NCBI GenBank assembly: GCA_018432925.1
Contig: JAHDSC010000171.1
Location: 1 to 33,277, forward strand
DNA length: 33,277 bases
DNA from: Desulfobacterales bacterium
GTDB lineage: Bacteria > Desulfobacterota > Desulfobacteria > Desulfobacterales > JAHDSC01
Direction: 5' to 3'
Made by a program: the position numbers and the translations under genes. Shown one piece after another: positions 25,382 to 33,264 of this stretch (position 1 is the first letter of the stretch; each line of letters opens with the position of its first letter). Under the pieces are notes generated by a model. It ran no database searches. It was not told where the DNA came from and was given only the letters and a program-made list of their open reading frames with translations.

Positions 25382-26040
25382 TGATTTCCTTTCTTGAAAT
25401 ATTTCTCAACAACGGTTACCAGTTCGTTTCGTAACACCGGGAGACTGTCGAAATAAGGATCAATTGCATCAATTTCATCCGCAAGCACTTCATATACTCC
25501 CTCAAACCCCCGGAGCCATACTGAAAAATCATTTATTCCGGAATGGGTCCTTCGACGCGAATCAATAAAATGATAAAAAATACTTCCCAGAGACATTTGG
25601 GCTATAATCTCGGAAAGCTTTCGAGGATCATCAATTCGGAAATGGGTATCGAAGATGACAATTTGAGAGCGGCAGAAAAAAAATGGGTGATCGGCATCCG
25701 GATAAAACATGAAATCCTCTTCATCCATTCGTTCTTCAATCACCTCTATCATCTTGTGCCTCAGATCATCCATCAACCGATAATCCGCGGGGTTCAGAAT
25801 TGACAATCGTTCGGCCAGGCGTCGATCGTGAAGGTCATGCCAAACCCAGGCCGCAAAATCGTTCTGATATTCCGGATCAACGAAACGAGGCCTAAGGAGC
25901 GCATCCCAGAAATGGTAGTACATGATCCCGGGATCGCTCATCGTAATCAGGCGGTCTCTCAACTCTCTGAGATCGTGAGCTTTTTGACCGGTTGCAATTG
26001 CAATCAGCGCGCAGTCTAAGACCGCAAATGGTTGATTCAT
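25378..26040 (-). CDS. DUF5752 family protein coupled to treT
   Basis: 220 residues, soluble, rich in His, Asp and aromatic residues, with no known catalytic motif. It opens MNQPFAVLDCALIAIATGQK and includes LRELRDRLITMSDPGIMYYHFWDALLRP, with similar phrasing later as MSLGSIFYHFIDSRRRTHSGINDFSVWLRG. The two halves (residues about 8-110 and 113-215) look like an internal duplication: each reads strand, LRE/LSEII helix, YHF, then F-AVW/F-SVWL. I chose the ATG at 26040 because AAAGGCGG lies 7 bases upstream; the TTG at 26097 sits inside a possible -35. Function unknown. Four-base overlap with treT implies they work together, perhaps as a regulatory or scaffold subunit. Confidence 0.82.
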   Translation of the reverse strand: MNQPFAVLDCALIAIATGQKAHDLRELRDRLITMSDPGIMYYHFWDALLRPRFVDPEYQNDFAAWVWHDLHDRRLAERLSILNPADYRLMDDLRHKMIEVIEERMDEEDFMFYPDADHPFFFCRSQIVIFDTHFRIDDPRKLSEIIAQMSLGSIFYHFIDSRRRTHSGINDFSVWLRGFEGVYEVLADEIDAIDPYFDSLPVLRNELVTVVEKYFKKGNH

Positions 26041-26068
26041 AAAAAATCCGCCTTTCTTGAAATGAAAA

Positions 26069-26097
26069 AAATGAGACGCTTCAAGCTGTAAAGTCAA
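26069..26097 (-). promoter_or_regulatory. Tentative promoter for DUF5752-treT
   Basis: TTGACT (26097-26092) is a strong -35 match. At 17 bases, the -10 is TCATTT, a poor match. The position is sensible, about 30 bases before the chosen start. Confidence 0.28.
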
Positions 26098-26309
26098 ACG
26101 ATTATTGAATGTAAACCGAAGACCCGATCCGCCTCATCATGGAAGAAGCCGCCGCACATCATTACATCCTCATGCAAACATTGCATGGTTTTTCCCGATG
26201 GCGAACAAGAGGGGAATATTTTCGAACATGATCATTTATCGACGATCGAGTTCTATCCATACAAAAGTGGCGGCCAGCATACTCGATAATGCAAAAATGG
26301 AAAAGACGG

Positions 26310-26336
26310 TTACTTTTTTTATTTCAATAAAAGTAA
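26310..26336. repeat. A+T-only palindrome
   Basis: TTACTTTT and AAAAGTAA, 8-bp arms with an 11-base spacer, followed on the plus strand by TTATATTTTTTTT. It may be a regulator site or an A+T-rich upstream element in the region shared by the treT and glgA units. Confidence 0.35.
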
Positions 26337-26852
26337 TTATATTTTTTTTACCAATAAAAACAAATAAAGTGAATCCTGTATTTCGAAGTTAAAAAAACCT
26401 TATTCTGCAAGGCCGTGCGATGTTTATCCTTTTTGTGTTTGCGTGAAGCGCTTCTCCATGATAAACAAAAGCTTGAGGCCGCATAGCGGGCTTACACAAT
26501 ACCCATCGTCTTTTTTCTATACGACGGTTACCAATAGTCATTAAAAGAAATAATCGCATGTTGAAGTGTTTTAAAACCCTCAACCCGGTTAAAGGCCAAG
26601 GAGAAACGATTGGTTCAACCGGAGAAATACCCATTTAGATTTTGAGGAAGATGCTCCCCGCTCCAATGCGGAGATTGGGCTTGAGTGAAGGTTTTGAAAC
26701 CGTTTATTGACCACCTCGTTGTTTATTCAACCCCATGAGAGAACCGGAGAGGATTCGGATTTCTCATGCCGCCATCCTTTCCTGCGGATTGGCTGCAAGA
26801 CAAATATTCAGATAGAAAAAAATCAATCGTTGAATCGCCCCAAGAGGATAAA

Positions 26853-28439
26853 ATGAATATATTAATTGCAGCCGCTGAAAATGACGCCCTCCCCGGCGGT
26901 AAGGTCGGGGGGCTGGGAGATGTCATTCGAGACATTCCACCGGCAATTGCGAAAAAAGGCTGCCGGGTAAAAGTTATCATTCCCTCTTATGGTTTCCTGC
27001 ATAAACAGGATTCCAAATGGATAGGCTCCGTTCATTTTTTTTTCGGCGGGAAGAATCAATCAGCTGAAATCTATATGGTTCGGGGAAAGATTTCACAATC
27101 CGATGTGAAACATTTCGTTGTTGATCATCCGATTTTTATTGCTTCCGGTAATGCACATGCGAATCGAACCTTTTATTCTTACGACCCGCCGGAAAGGCCA
27201 TTTGCAACCGATGCCTCCAAATACGCGCTTTTCTGCACGGCTGTAGCAGAAGCGATAACAAAAAGTATTTTCGGCCCGATCGACTGTATGCATCTTCACG
27301 ATTGGCACACCGCTTTTATTTTAATCCTCCGCCAATTTCACGAAAACTACCTTGCCCTTAAAAAAATTCGAACCGTATATTCCATTCATAACTTGTCGAT
27401 GCAGGGAATCCGACCTTTCAAGGACAGCGACTCTTCTCTGGAATCCTGGTATCCGGGATTGAATTATCGCTGGTCCGATCTCGCGGATCCGAGATGGCCG
27501 AATTGTATTAACCCTATGGCGGCCGCCATTCGACTGGCTGATGTGGTCCATACGGTTTCTCCCTCGTATGCCGAAGAGATACAAAAGACCAGCGACAAAC
27601 CTCGTTTCTACGGTGCCGAGGGACTCGAAAACGATATTCGGTCCACATGGAATGAAGGCCGATTATTCGGCATCCTGAACGGATGCGAGTATCCGGATCG
27701 CACAATCGCTCACCGATTAAACTTCTCCGATTTACTTCAATTATTGAAATCGAACCTTATTAACTGGGCCGGTCACCAGCAAACAGTTTCAGCTTCCGTC
27801 TTTGTAGCATACGCAAGATTAACGGAATTGATCGCAAAAAGCGAAAAGCCGAACGTATTTGTTACAAGCGTCTGTCGGCTTTCGGACCAGAAAATTTTCT
27901 TGATGCATCAAGCCGGCTCAATGCTTGAATCCGGTCTCGTCGGTATTCTGGATGGATTGGGAACTCAGGGACTTTATGTACTGCTCGGCACCGGCGATAA
28001 GAAGTACGAAATTTTCCTTACGGAAATAAGTTCGCGTTTCAGCAATTTTATATTCTTAAACGGCTATTCGGATGACTGCGCCGACGCGCTTTATTCAAAT
28101 GGAGATCTTTTTCTTATGCCAAGCTCATTTGAACCATGCGGGATAAGCCAGATGCTGGCGATGCGAAACGGACAGCCCTGTTTGGTCCATGAGGTGGGTG
28201 GATTAAAAGACACGGTTACAAACGGGATAACCGGTTTTACTTTCAAGGGGAAAACCGTTGAGAACCAGGTGGACAACTTTGTTGGAAGCTTCTTGAATGC
28301 GCTTGAAATCAGGCGAAATCATCCGAAACAGTGGCGTCAAATCTGCAAAAATGCCTCCGCCGCTCGCTTTATCTGGCGGGATACCGTTAATCACTATTTC
28401 GAAAAATTATACCGGATTCAATGCAATTCGGAAAAATGA
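26853..28439 (+). CDS. glgA: Glycogen synthase (GT5)
   Basis: 528 residues. Elongates alpha-1,4-glucan from ADP- (or UDP-) glucose. The N-terminal starch-synthase domain starts MNILIAAAENDALPGGKVGGLGDV, with the donor-binding KVGGLGDV at 17-24. CMHLHDWHTAFI, YSIHNLSMQG and VHTVSPSYAEEI follow. The C-terminal domain shows FVTSVCRLSDQK, LFLMPSSFEPCGISQM (catalytic Glu region) and HEVGGLKDTVTNGITGF. The segment after GILNGCEYPD is shorter than in Escherichia coli GlgA. I chose the ATG at 26853 because AGAGGAT lies 6 bases upstream; a frame extending to 26766 has no such site. It makes the substrate for the TreY/TreZ/MalQ/GH57 genes on the opposite strand. Confidence 0.92.
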   Translation: MNILIAAAENDALPGGKVGGLGDVIRDIPPAIAKKGCRVKVIIPSYGFLHKQDSKWIGSVHFFFGGKNQSAEIYMVRGKISQSDVKHFVVDHPIFIASGNAHANRTFYSYDPPERPFATDASKYALFCTAVAEAITKSIFGPIDCMHLHDWHTAFILILRQFHENYLALKKIRTVYSIHNLSMQGIRPFKDSDSSLESWYPGLNYRWSDLADPRWPNCINPMAAAIRLADVVHTVSPSYAEEIQKTSDKPRFYGAEGLENDIRSTWNEGRLFGILNGCEYPDRTIAHRLNFSDLLQLLKSNLINWAGHQQTVSASVFVAYARLTELIAKSEKPNVFVTSVCRLSDQKIFLMHQAGSMLESGLVGILDGLGTQGLYVLLGTGDKKYEIFLTEISSRFSNFIFLNGYSDDCADALYSNGDLFLMPSSFEPCGISQMLAMRNGQPCLVHEVGGLKDTVTNGITGFTFKGKTVENQVDNFVGSFLNALEIRRNHPKQWRQICKNASAARFIWRDTVNHYFEKLYRIQCNSEK

Positions 28440-28757
28440 CATTATCTTCGGGAATCGACGGAATGAAACTCGGCTCGAAGTCGGTTTTGAATCCGGGACG
28501 AGCTTACAGAGAATAAACCAGCGAATCTCCCGCCGGAAACCGATGTTTCCGAAAAATTACGACCATCCTTTTTTCACGAAATCTATCGGAATGTGTGTAA
28601 TGCCGAGGACCGATCCATCGGGCATCCTGAAGGACGGTGCCAGGGCCGCTGTTGATCGCGCCGCAGGCTTTACATGATAACCCTCTGTCGATCAGTTTTT
28701 ATGAAGTTTTTATGATCGGATAATTCCTCTTTTGATATCGGCGTGTATCTACGTCGT
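28440..28757. other. Intergenic region between convergent glgA and exonuclease III genes
   Basis: 318 bases. One minus-strand frame (28504-28674) reads protein-like (CKACGAINSGPGT...) but has no start codon, and an ATG beside it is followed directly by TAA. It may be a decayed gene fragment. No clear terminator hairpin with a U-tract was found. Confidence 0.35.
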
Positions 28758-29546
28758 CTACCCTGCCATTACCAGACCGATCGGGCAATGATCGGATCCG
28801 AAAATATCATTGTCAATAAACGAGTCCTTAACCCATCCTTTTCGAACGATATCCTCCGTGACGAAAAAGTAATCAATCCTCCAACCGATATTTTTAGCCC
28901 TTGCATTGAAGCGGTAGGACCACCAGGAGTATTTTACCGTATCCGGATAAAAGTATCTGAACGTATCGACATAACCGTTTGCGACCATTCGATCCAGCAG
29001 GTCTCTTTCGATTCTAAGGAAACCGGAATATTTTTCGTTCGCTTTCGGATTTTTCAGGTCAATCTCGTTGTGAGCGGTATTAAAATCCCCGGCAATGACA
29101 AGGCTTCTCCCCCGGCTTTTGAGGCTGTCTGCATATTCAAAAAAATCCTTATAAAAATCCAGCTTATAGCGGAGTCTCGCATCGCTCATTTTTCCATTAG
29201 GAAAATAAACATTGAAAAAAACGAAATCCCCGAAATCCATTTCAATCGTTCGGCCTTCATCATCGTATCTGGAAATACCCAGATCGTATGTAACGGTCTT
29301 CGGCTTGATACGAGTGTAGATTCCGACGCCGCTATAGCCCTTTTTTACCGTGCTGTGTGACCAGTAAGACTCATATCCTTCAATTTTTTTTATCTCCTCC
29401 GTAAGCTGTGATTCTTGAAGCTTGGTTTCCTGTATAGCAAAAATATCGGCATTGATTTTCCTGAAAGATTTGAAAAAATCGTTACGAACCACAGCCCTCA
29501 TGCCGTTCACGTTCCAGCAAATCATTTTAATCGGTTTCTTAATCAT
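28758..29546 (-). CDS. xthA: Exodeoxyribonuclease III (AP endonuclease)
   Basis: 262 residues, normal for the family. Cleaves DNA 5' of abasic sites and degrades 3' ends. The endonuclease/exonuclease/phosphatase fold shows MICWNVNGMRA (8-18), AIQETKLQ with metal ligand E40, FFNVYFPNGK, VIAGDFNTAHNEIDL, WRIDYFFVTEDI, and the final FGSDHCPIGL with catalytic Asp-His. The ATG at 29546 follows AGGGGGCG by 5 bases; the frame extends to 29633 without a better start. It lies 96 bases after endonuclease III in the same direction, making a base-excision repair pair: glycosylase/lyase plus AP endonuclease. Confidence 0.95.
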   Translation of the reverse strand: MIKKPIKMICWNVNGMRAVVRNDFFKSFRKINADIFAIQETKLQESQLTEEIKKIEGYESYWSHSTVKKGYSGVGIYTRIKPKTVTYDLGISRYDDEGRTIEMDFGDFVFFNVYFPNGKMSDARLRYKLDFYKDFFEYADSLKSRGRSLVIAGDFNTAHNEIDLKNPKANEKYSGFLRIERDLLDRMVANGYVDTFRYFYPDTVKYSWWSYRFNARAKNIGWRIDYFFVTEDIVRKGWVKDSFIDNDIFGSDHCPIGLVMAG

Positions 29547-29642
29547 GGGTCGCCCCCTTGAATTCCGTTCGTTCGCATCGTTACTTTTTTCGGTAAAGAT
29601 CATCCTCGTGTTCCATCCAGCAAAAAGTTTCAAGACGCATTG

Positions 29643-30323
29643 CTACCTTGATTTTTTGACTCCGATTTTCGGGCACATTGAAGATGTTGGACATCCGGCG
29701 CAAAAAGGTGAAATCGGGGTACAGACGGTCTGTCCGAATGCAACGAGAAGCTCATTGTATTTCCGCCAGTATTTTTTGGGAAGCTTTTCCTCCAGGGCAA
29801 ACTCGGTTTCCTCCGGAGTTTTTGTCTGGACATAGCCGACTCGATTGCTTACTCTGTGGACGTGGGTATCGACACATATGACGTTTTTTCCGTACCCCTC
29901 GATAAGAACCAGATTGGCCGTTTTTCTTCCGACACCCGGCAATTTAAGAAGTTCTTCAATTCTATCCGGAACAATGTTTTTATAATCTTCAAGGATCATT
30001 CGGCTGATCTCCAGAATCCGCTTTGCTTTGGTTGGGTAAAACCCGACCGGATAAATTAATTCCTTTAATTTTTTCTCATCTAATCTTAATATTTCCTCCG
30101 GTGTACGCGCAAACTCAAAAAGTCTTTCGACGGCCGCTGCGGTCACCTCGTCCTTGGTTCTTAATGAAAGAATGGTTGATACAAGAATTTCAAATGGAGT
30201 TGCGCCCCTCTTTGAAATAAAGGTTATAATGGGAGCTTTTCGGGTTTTCCGGTTTCTTTTTAGGACTGCGATAAACCGGTCAATATCAAACGGTTCCAGG
30301 TTCATTTTTTTATTGGAAGACAT
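29643..30323 (-). CDS. nth: Endonuclease III (DNA glycosylase/AP lyase)
   Basis: 226 residues. Removes oxidised pyrimidines from DNA. The helix-hairpin-helix [16 protein letters not shown] holds the catalytic Lys, [13 protein letters not shown] holds the catalytic Asp, and the C-terminal [4Fe-4S] loop is a perfect Cx6Cx2Cx5C ([17 protein letters not shown]). The start is ambiguous: ATG at 30323 ([12 protein letters not shown]) has GGA about 10 bases upstream. Other candidates are ATG at 30338 and TTG at 30353. It precedes exonuclease III. Some archaeal-type Nth proteins have a similar extended N-terminus, but the core is canonical. Confidence 0.95.
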   Translation of the reverse strand: MSSNKKMNLEPFDIDRFIAVLKRNRKTRKAPIITFISKRGATPFEILVSTILSLRTKDEVTAAAVERLFEFARTPEEILRLDEKKLKELIYPVGFYPTKAKRILEISRMILEDYKNIVPDRIEELLKLPGVGRKTANLVLIEGYGKNVICVDTHVHRVSNRVGYVQTKTPEETEFALEEKLPKKYWRKYNELLVAFGQTVCTPISPFCAGCPTSSMCPKIGVKKSR

Positions 30324-30505
30324 TTTAAAACATTCCATCAAGTTTACGGTCAAATCGGTGGAACAGGTTCAACTGCCGGAATGCATAGAGCATTTTAATG
30401 ATGGATGGCTTTTCCCCGACACAGAGATTGGCATGAGCGGAAATTTTAAAATGGCATCTGAGTATTTTGCAGTCAATAAGAGTTCCAGGTGATTTTTATT
30501 GATCA

Positions 30506-30901
30506 TCAGCCTTTGGCAAGAAGGACGTTTTTCTTTTCGGGATACCGGATGGATTTTTTAAAACGGACCCCGATCCCATGGAACCCGCTCCGCACAATTT
30601 CCCCCTTGATCTTGACAGGTTTCCTGCAACCGGGAAGCGGAAAAACCAATGTAATTTCCTTGCCCACGCAAAAAAGCTTCCGCGTTTCGATAAACACTCC
30701 GCCATCGCTCAAATTTTGAATGAAATCCCTGAAGACCTGATCATTCGTCGCGTAATCCACATTCATGAAATAAGGTTTCCGGGGGTATTTCCTCTGTTCC
30801 TCCGGATTCCACTCCAACAGATTCAACAACTCCTCCTGTTGCTCCTCGGACATTTTTTGAATCAAATCCATCAAACGGGTTTTTACATCGGAGTCTTTCA
30901 T
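30506..30901 (-). CDS. PilZ domain protein (probable c-di-GMP binder)
   Basis: 131 residues. An N-terminal helical segment (1-35, rich in E and Q) precedes a PilZ beta-barrel. The c-di-GMP-binding motifs are both present: RKYPR (R37, R41) and NLSDGG (N63, S65, G68). The rest of the barrel reads ITLVFPLPG and IKGEIVRS...GIGVRF. PilZ proteins read the second messenger to control motility, exopolysaccharide or transcription. AAGGGG sits 7 bases before the ATG. The flagellar rod-type gene upstream (31160-31513) ends in its own terminator, so this is probably a separate unit. The target of this stand-alone PilZ protein cannot be told. Confidence 0.9.
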   Translation of the reverse strand: MKDSDVKTRLMDLIQKMSEEQQEELLNLLEWNPEEQRKYPRKPYFMNVDYATNDQVFRDFIQNLSDGGVFIETRKLFCVGKEITLVFPLPGCRKPVKIKGEIVRSGFHGIGVRFKKSIRYPEKKNVLLAKG

Positions 30902-31130
30902 GGTTTGCCCCTTCTTGTATCCGTTTCAAAAACACATGGCGGAAAGCGATATTTTAAATCTTTTAAGTGGTTGGAAAAAACGCATTGAATAAAAGATATC
31001 TTAAAGTCTAAAAAATAGTCAAGAAATCCGAAGAAACAGTAGAAAAAACAAGAAAGGAATTTCAGGGGAAAATTTGATGGATCGGTTTCGATTGACATCG
31101 GAAGTCGTGGAAAGAATCGCCATAGGCAGC

Positions 31131-31158
31131 AAAAATTTTCGAAAAGCCGCTCTTTTCG
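31131..31158 (-). terminator. Terminator of the flagellar rod-type gene
   Basis: On the minus strand, CGAAAAG-AGCGG-CTTTTCG begins 2 bases after the stop codon and is followed by AAAATTTTT. The hairpin is 7 bp and A+T-rich, so only moderately strong. Confidence 0.5.
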
Positions 31159-31159
31159 T

Positions 31160-31513
31160 TCAACCAAGAATATCCAAAACCATTCCGATCATTTCGTCGT
31201 GAGTTTGAATCGCTTTCAGATTGGCGGAATACCCGCTTTGAGTAAGAATTGTTTGGGGGATTTCCTCAGCCAAATCGACATTGGATGGTTCTTTTTCATC
31301 CGTTTGGATGTTTGAGGGATTTACAGCCGGATAACCTTGGGAGCCTGATCGTTCGATTTCCGCCTGAACACTTTCATTCGGTCCCTCAGTCAACACTGCC
31401 CTGCTCTTTTTGAATTGGTCGGTACACACATTGGCAACATTGTGTGCAATGACGCCCATTTTTTTCCCAAACGCGTTCAATGACGACAAGTTGCTATAAG
31501 TTGATAAGATCAT
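31160..31513 (-). CDS. Flagellar basal-body rod-type protein (FlgB/FlgC-like), orphan
   Basis: 117 residues. The N-terminus has the axial-protein signature ILSTYSNLSSLNAFGKKM followed by VIAHNVANVCTDQFKKSR (rod motif with ANxxT/S-like turn). The C-terminus has NVDLAEEIPQTILTQSGYSANLKAIQTHDEMIGMVLDIL, the rod C-terminal domain. It is shorter than FlgC (about 140) and lacks other flagellar genes around it. The ATG at 31513 has GGTGGGAG before it; a GTG five codons earlier is also possible. A sigma-54-like promoter lies upstream and a terminator directly follows. It may be a minor rod component or a paralogue with a specialised role. Confidence 0.82.
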   Translation of the reverse strand: MILSTYSNLSSLNAFGKKMGVIAHNVANVCTDQFKKSRAVLTEGPNESVQAEIERSGSQGYPAVNPSNIQTDEKEPSNVDLAEEIPQTILTQSGYSANLKAIQTHDEMIGMVLDILG

Positions 31514-31605
31514 ATCTCCCACCCGCACATAGAGTCGTTATTTTCATATCCGGCAATGACATGCACGGAAAATCATTGATCATTGAAGGTTCAGGCACCA
31601 AGGCT

Positions 31606-31636
31606 GAGGGCGAAGGAAACCGAAACCCTTGTCCTC
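31606..31636. repeat. Imperfect hairpin in the rod-type gene leader
   Basis: GAGGGCGAAGG can pair with CCCTTGTCCTC with wobbles and one mismatch around a 9-base loop. It is followed by T-rich sequence on the plus strand, like a terminator, but no plus-strand gene reads into it. In the minus direction it would be a 5' leader structure. Confidence 0.35.
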
Positions 31637-31697
31637 AACCTTTTGCCGTTTTTTGAAAGCAGAAAAATTATCTCGAACCTCTATGCCTCTAAAACAT

Positions 31698-31714
31698 ACC
31701 AAAAAACGTGCCAA
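31698..31714 (-). promoter_or_regulatory. Sigma-54 (RpoN)-type -24/-12 promoter
   Basis: On the minus strand the site reads TTGGCACG-TTTT-TTGGT, against the consensus TTGGCACR-N4-TTGCW: one mismatch, at the -12 C. The GG-N10-G spacing is exact. It is about 175 bases upstream of the flagellar rod-type gene, and flagellar genes are frequent RpoN targets. Confidence 0.55.
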
Positions 31715-31849
31715 CTCAAGTTAAATCTAGATTTATGTATTTTCAATATGTTAAACAACATTGGAATATATTCGCGGCTAATCTTTTTGACAATAATCGT
31801 CAGGTTTGTGACAAAAAATGTTGAATCCCCCCATGTCATTCCAATCGTC

Positions 31850-33007
31850 TTACCGGTTTGATCTCCCCGCCTTTGATTGAAATTTCCATACGGTTTTTAT
31901 GATGCTTTTTGCCGCCCGTTTGATTTCTTCTTCCGTGGTAAACACTCCGGTGGAAAAACGAATGGTTCCCGCTGCATAATTCATCGGCACCCCCATTGCT
32001 GCAAGTACTCCGGAAACAAGCACCTGGTCGGCGTGACAGGCCGAACCGGCAGAAACCGCTATCACCTCACCCAACGCGGAAAGGATCTCACTTGCTTTTG
32101 TATTAGAAAAAGACAGACTTAGTGTGTTGGATAATCGATGTTCAGGATGCCCGTTCAGCCGAAAATCCAAATTGGATTTTTTCAGTTCCCCATACAACAG
32201 ATTCCGCATTTTTTTCATATGTTCGATATTCATGCTCAAATCCTTTACGGCAATTTCGCACGCCTTCCCTAATCCGACGATTTCCATAACGTTTTCGGTT
32301 CCGGCCCGAAAATTCCGCTCATGGTTTGCACCGTGAATGAGTTTCTCAAGACTTGTCCCCCGGCGAATATAAATCGCCCCGATCCCTTTGGGCGCATAAA
32401 GTTTATGACCCGCAATGGAGAGCAGATCGACTCCCAGTTCATCGACATAAACCGGTATCTTTCCCACTGACTGGGCGGCATCCGTGTGCACGATGATGTG
32501 ATATCTTTTGGCGATCCCCGCAATGACCGAAACCGGCTGGATTGTCCCGACTTCATTGTTTGCGTGCATAATCGAAATAAGGATCGTTTGGGATGTTATC
32601 GCCTCCTCCAGTTTTTTGGGGTCGACACGACCATATGAATCGACAGGAAGATAGGAAACCCGAAATCCTATCGATTCTAAATACCTGCACACTTCGATCA
32701 CTGCGGGATGTTCAACAGACGATGTGATAATGTGATTCCCCCGCTTCTTATGCGCTGATGCAATCCCTTTGATCGCAAAATTATTGGACTCCGTTCCGCC
32801 GCTGGTGAAAACGATTTCATCTGAATGGGCATGAATCAACTCCGCGACCTGGGCCCTGGCTTGTTCAATCGCTTTTTTCGTTTGAATTCCATACCAATGC
32901 GCGCTGGAAGGGTTTCCGAAATACTTCTTCAGGTAAGGCATCATTGCTTTTGAAACTGCGGGATGGATCGGTGTCGTGGCGTTATAGTCCAAATAAATCG
33001 GTTTCAT
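31850..33007 (-). CDS. Cysteine desulfurase (NifS/IscS family)
   Basis: 385 residues. PLP enzyme that takes sulfur from cysteine for Fe-S clusters, thiolation or, in some organisms, selenium delivery. Motifs: IYLDYNATTPIHP (4-16), SGGTESNN, SSVEHPAV, HANNEVGTIQP, HTDAAQS and SIAGHKLYAPKG with the PLP lysine K202. The catalytic persulfide loop is SAGSACHAD with C324. GGAAAAG precedes the ATG. No iscU, iscR or suf gene is adjacent, so its sulfur acceptor is unknown. The ACHAD loop differs from the common ACTSG of IscS. The selenoprotein at 9302-10657 shows that the cell probably needs selenium transfer, but a link to this enzyme is only a guess. Confidence 0.93.
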   Translation of the reverse strand: MKPIYLDYNATTPIHPAVSKAMMPYLKKYFGNPSSAHWYGIQTKKAIEQARAQVAELIHAHSDEIVFTSGGTESNNFAIKGIASAHKKRGNHIITSSVEHPAVIEVCRYLESIGFRVSYLPVDSYGRVDPKKLEEAITSQTILISIMHANNEVGTIQPVSVIAGIAKRYHIIVHTDAAQSVGKIPVYVDELGVDLLSIAGHKLYAPKGIGAIYIRRGTSLEKLIHGANHERNFRAGTENVMEIVGLGKACEIAVKDLSMNIEHMKKMRNLLYGELKKSNLDFRLNGHPEHRLSNTLSLSFSNTKASEILSALGEVIAVSAGSACHADQVLVSGVLAAMGVPMNYAAGTIRFSTGVFTTEEEIKRAAKSIIKTVWKFQSKAGRSNR

Positions 33008-33264
33008 TCTTTTCCAAAATTCAAGAAATGGTTTTTGTTTCTAACAACAGGGATCTTCCCTTCAGAATGTATCGTAAATAAATTTATGACCGAAAAATGA
33101 TCCGATATCAACGTAGTGGGTTTCGTTCCTCGGCTCCGATCCGTGAATTTCCGAGCCGTGAAATCCGATGTTGGATACGTGATTTTACATGCCTGAGGAG
33201 AAATACAAACTTCATACGAAAACTGAATTTCGGCGGAAAAAATTCTTATTCTATTAATATTTTT

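Larger units (their letters stand above)
26041..26852. other. 812-base divergent region between DUF5752-treT and glgA
   Basis: Contains the leaders of both units, an A+T-rich palindromic tract around 26310-26390 and a possible promoter for DUF5752-treT at 26069-26097. An 81-codon minus frame (26389-26634) has no ribosome site and no family I recognise. Otherwise nothing seen. Confidence 0.45.
31529..31849. other. Leader and promoter region of the flagellar rod-type gene
   Basis: 321 bases with a sigma-54-like site (31698-31714) and a long imperfect hairpin (31606-31636, extendable to 31602-31640) that falls inside the predicted leader. On the plus strand that hairpin is followed by TTTTGCCGTTTTTT. 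No gene seen. Confidence 0.45.

Noticed and set aside
26389..26634. 81-codon minus-strand ORF in the treT/glgA divergent region
   Set aside because: No ribosome site before its ATG, odd composition and no family recognised; treated as chance.
26766..26852. 29-codon N-terminal extension of glycogen synthase
   Set aside because: The family begins at the residues encoded from 26853, where a proper ribosome site exists; the extension has none.
28504..28674. Minus-strand frame reading CKACGAINSGPGT and onward, like a zinc-ribbon fragment
   Set aside because: No start codon in frame; the ATG with a ribosome-like site beside it is followed at once by TAA. It may be a decayed fragment, but evidence is too weak to call a gene.
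30898..31167. 89-codon minus-strand ORF between the PilZ and rod-type genes
   Set aside because: It overlaps the terminator of the rod-type gene, is rich in Phe and Cys in a way typical of A+T-rich noncoding sequence, and has no ribosome site.
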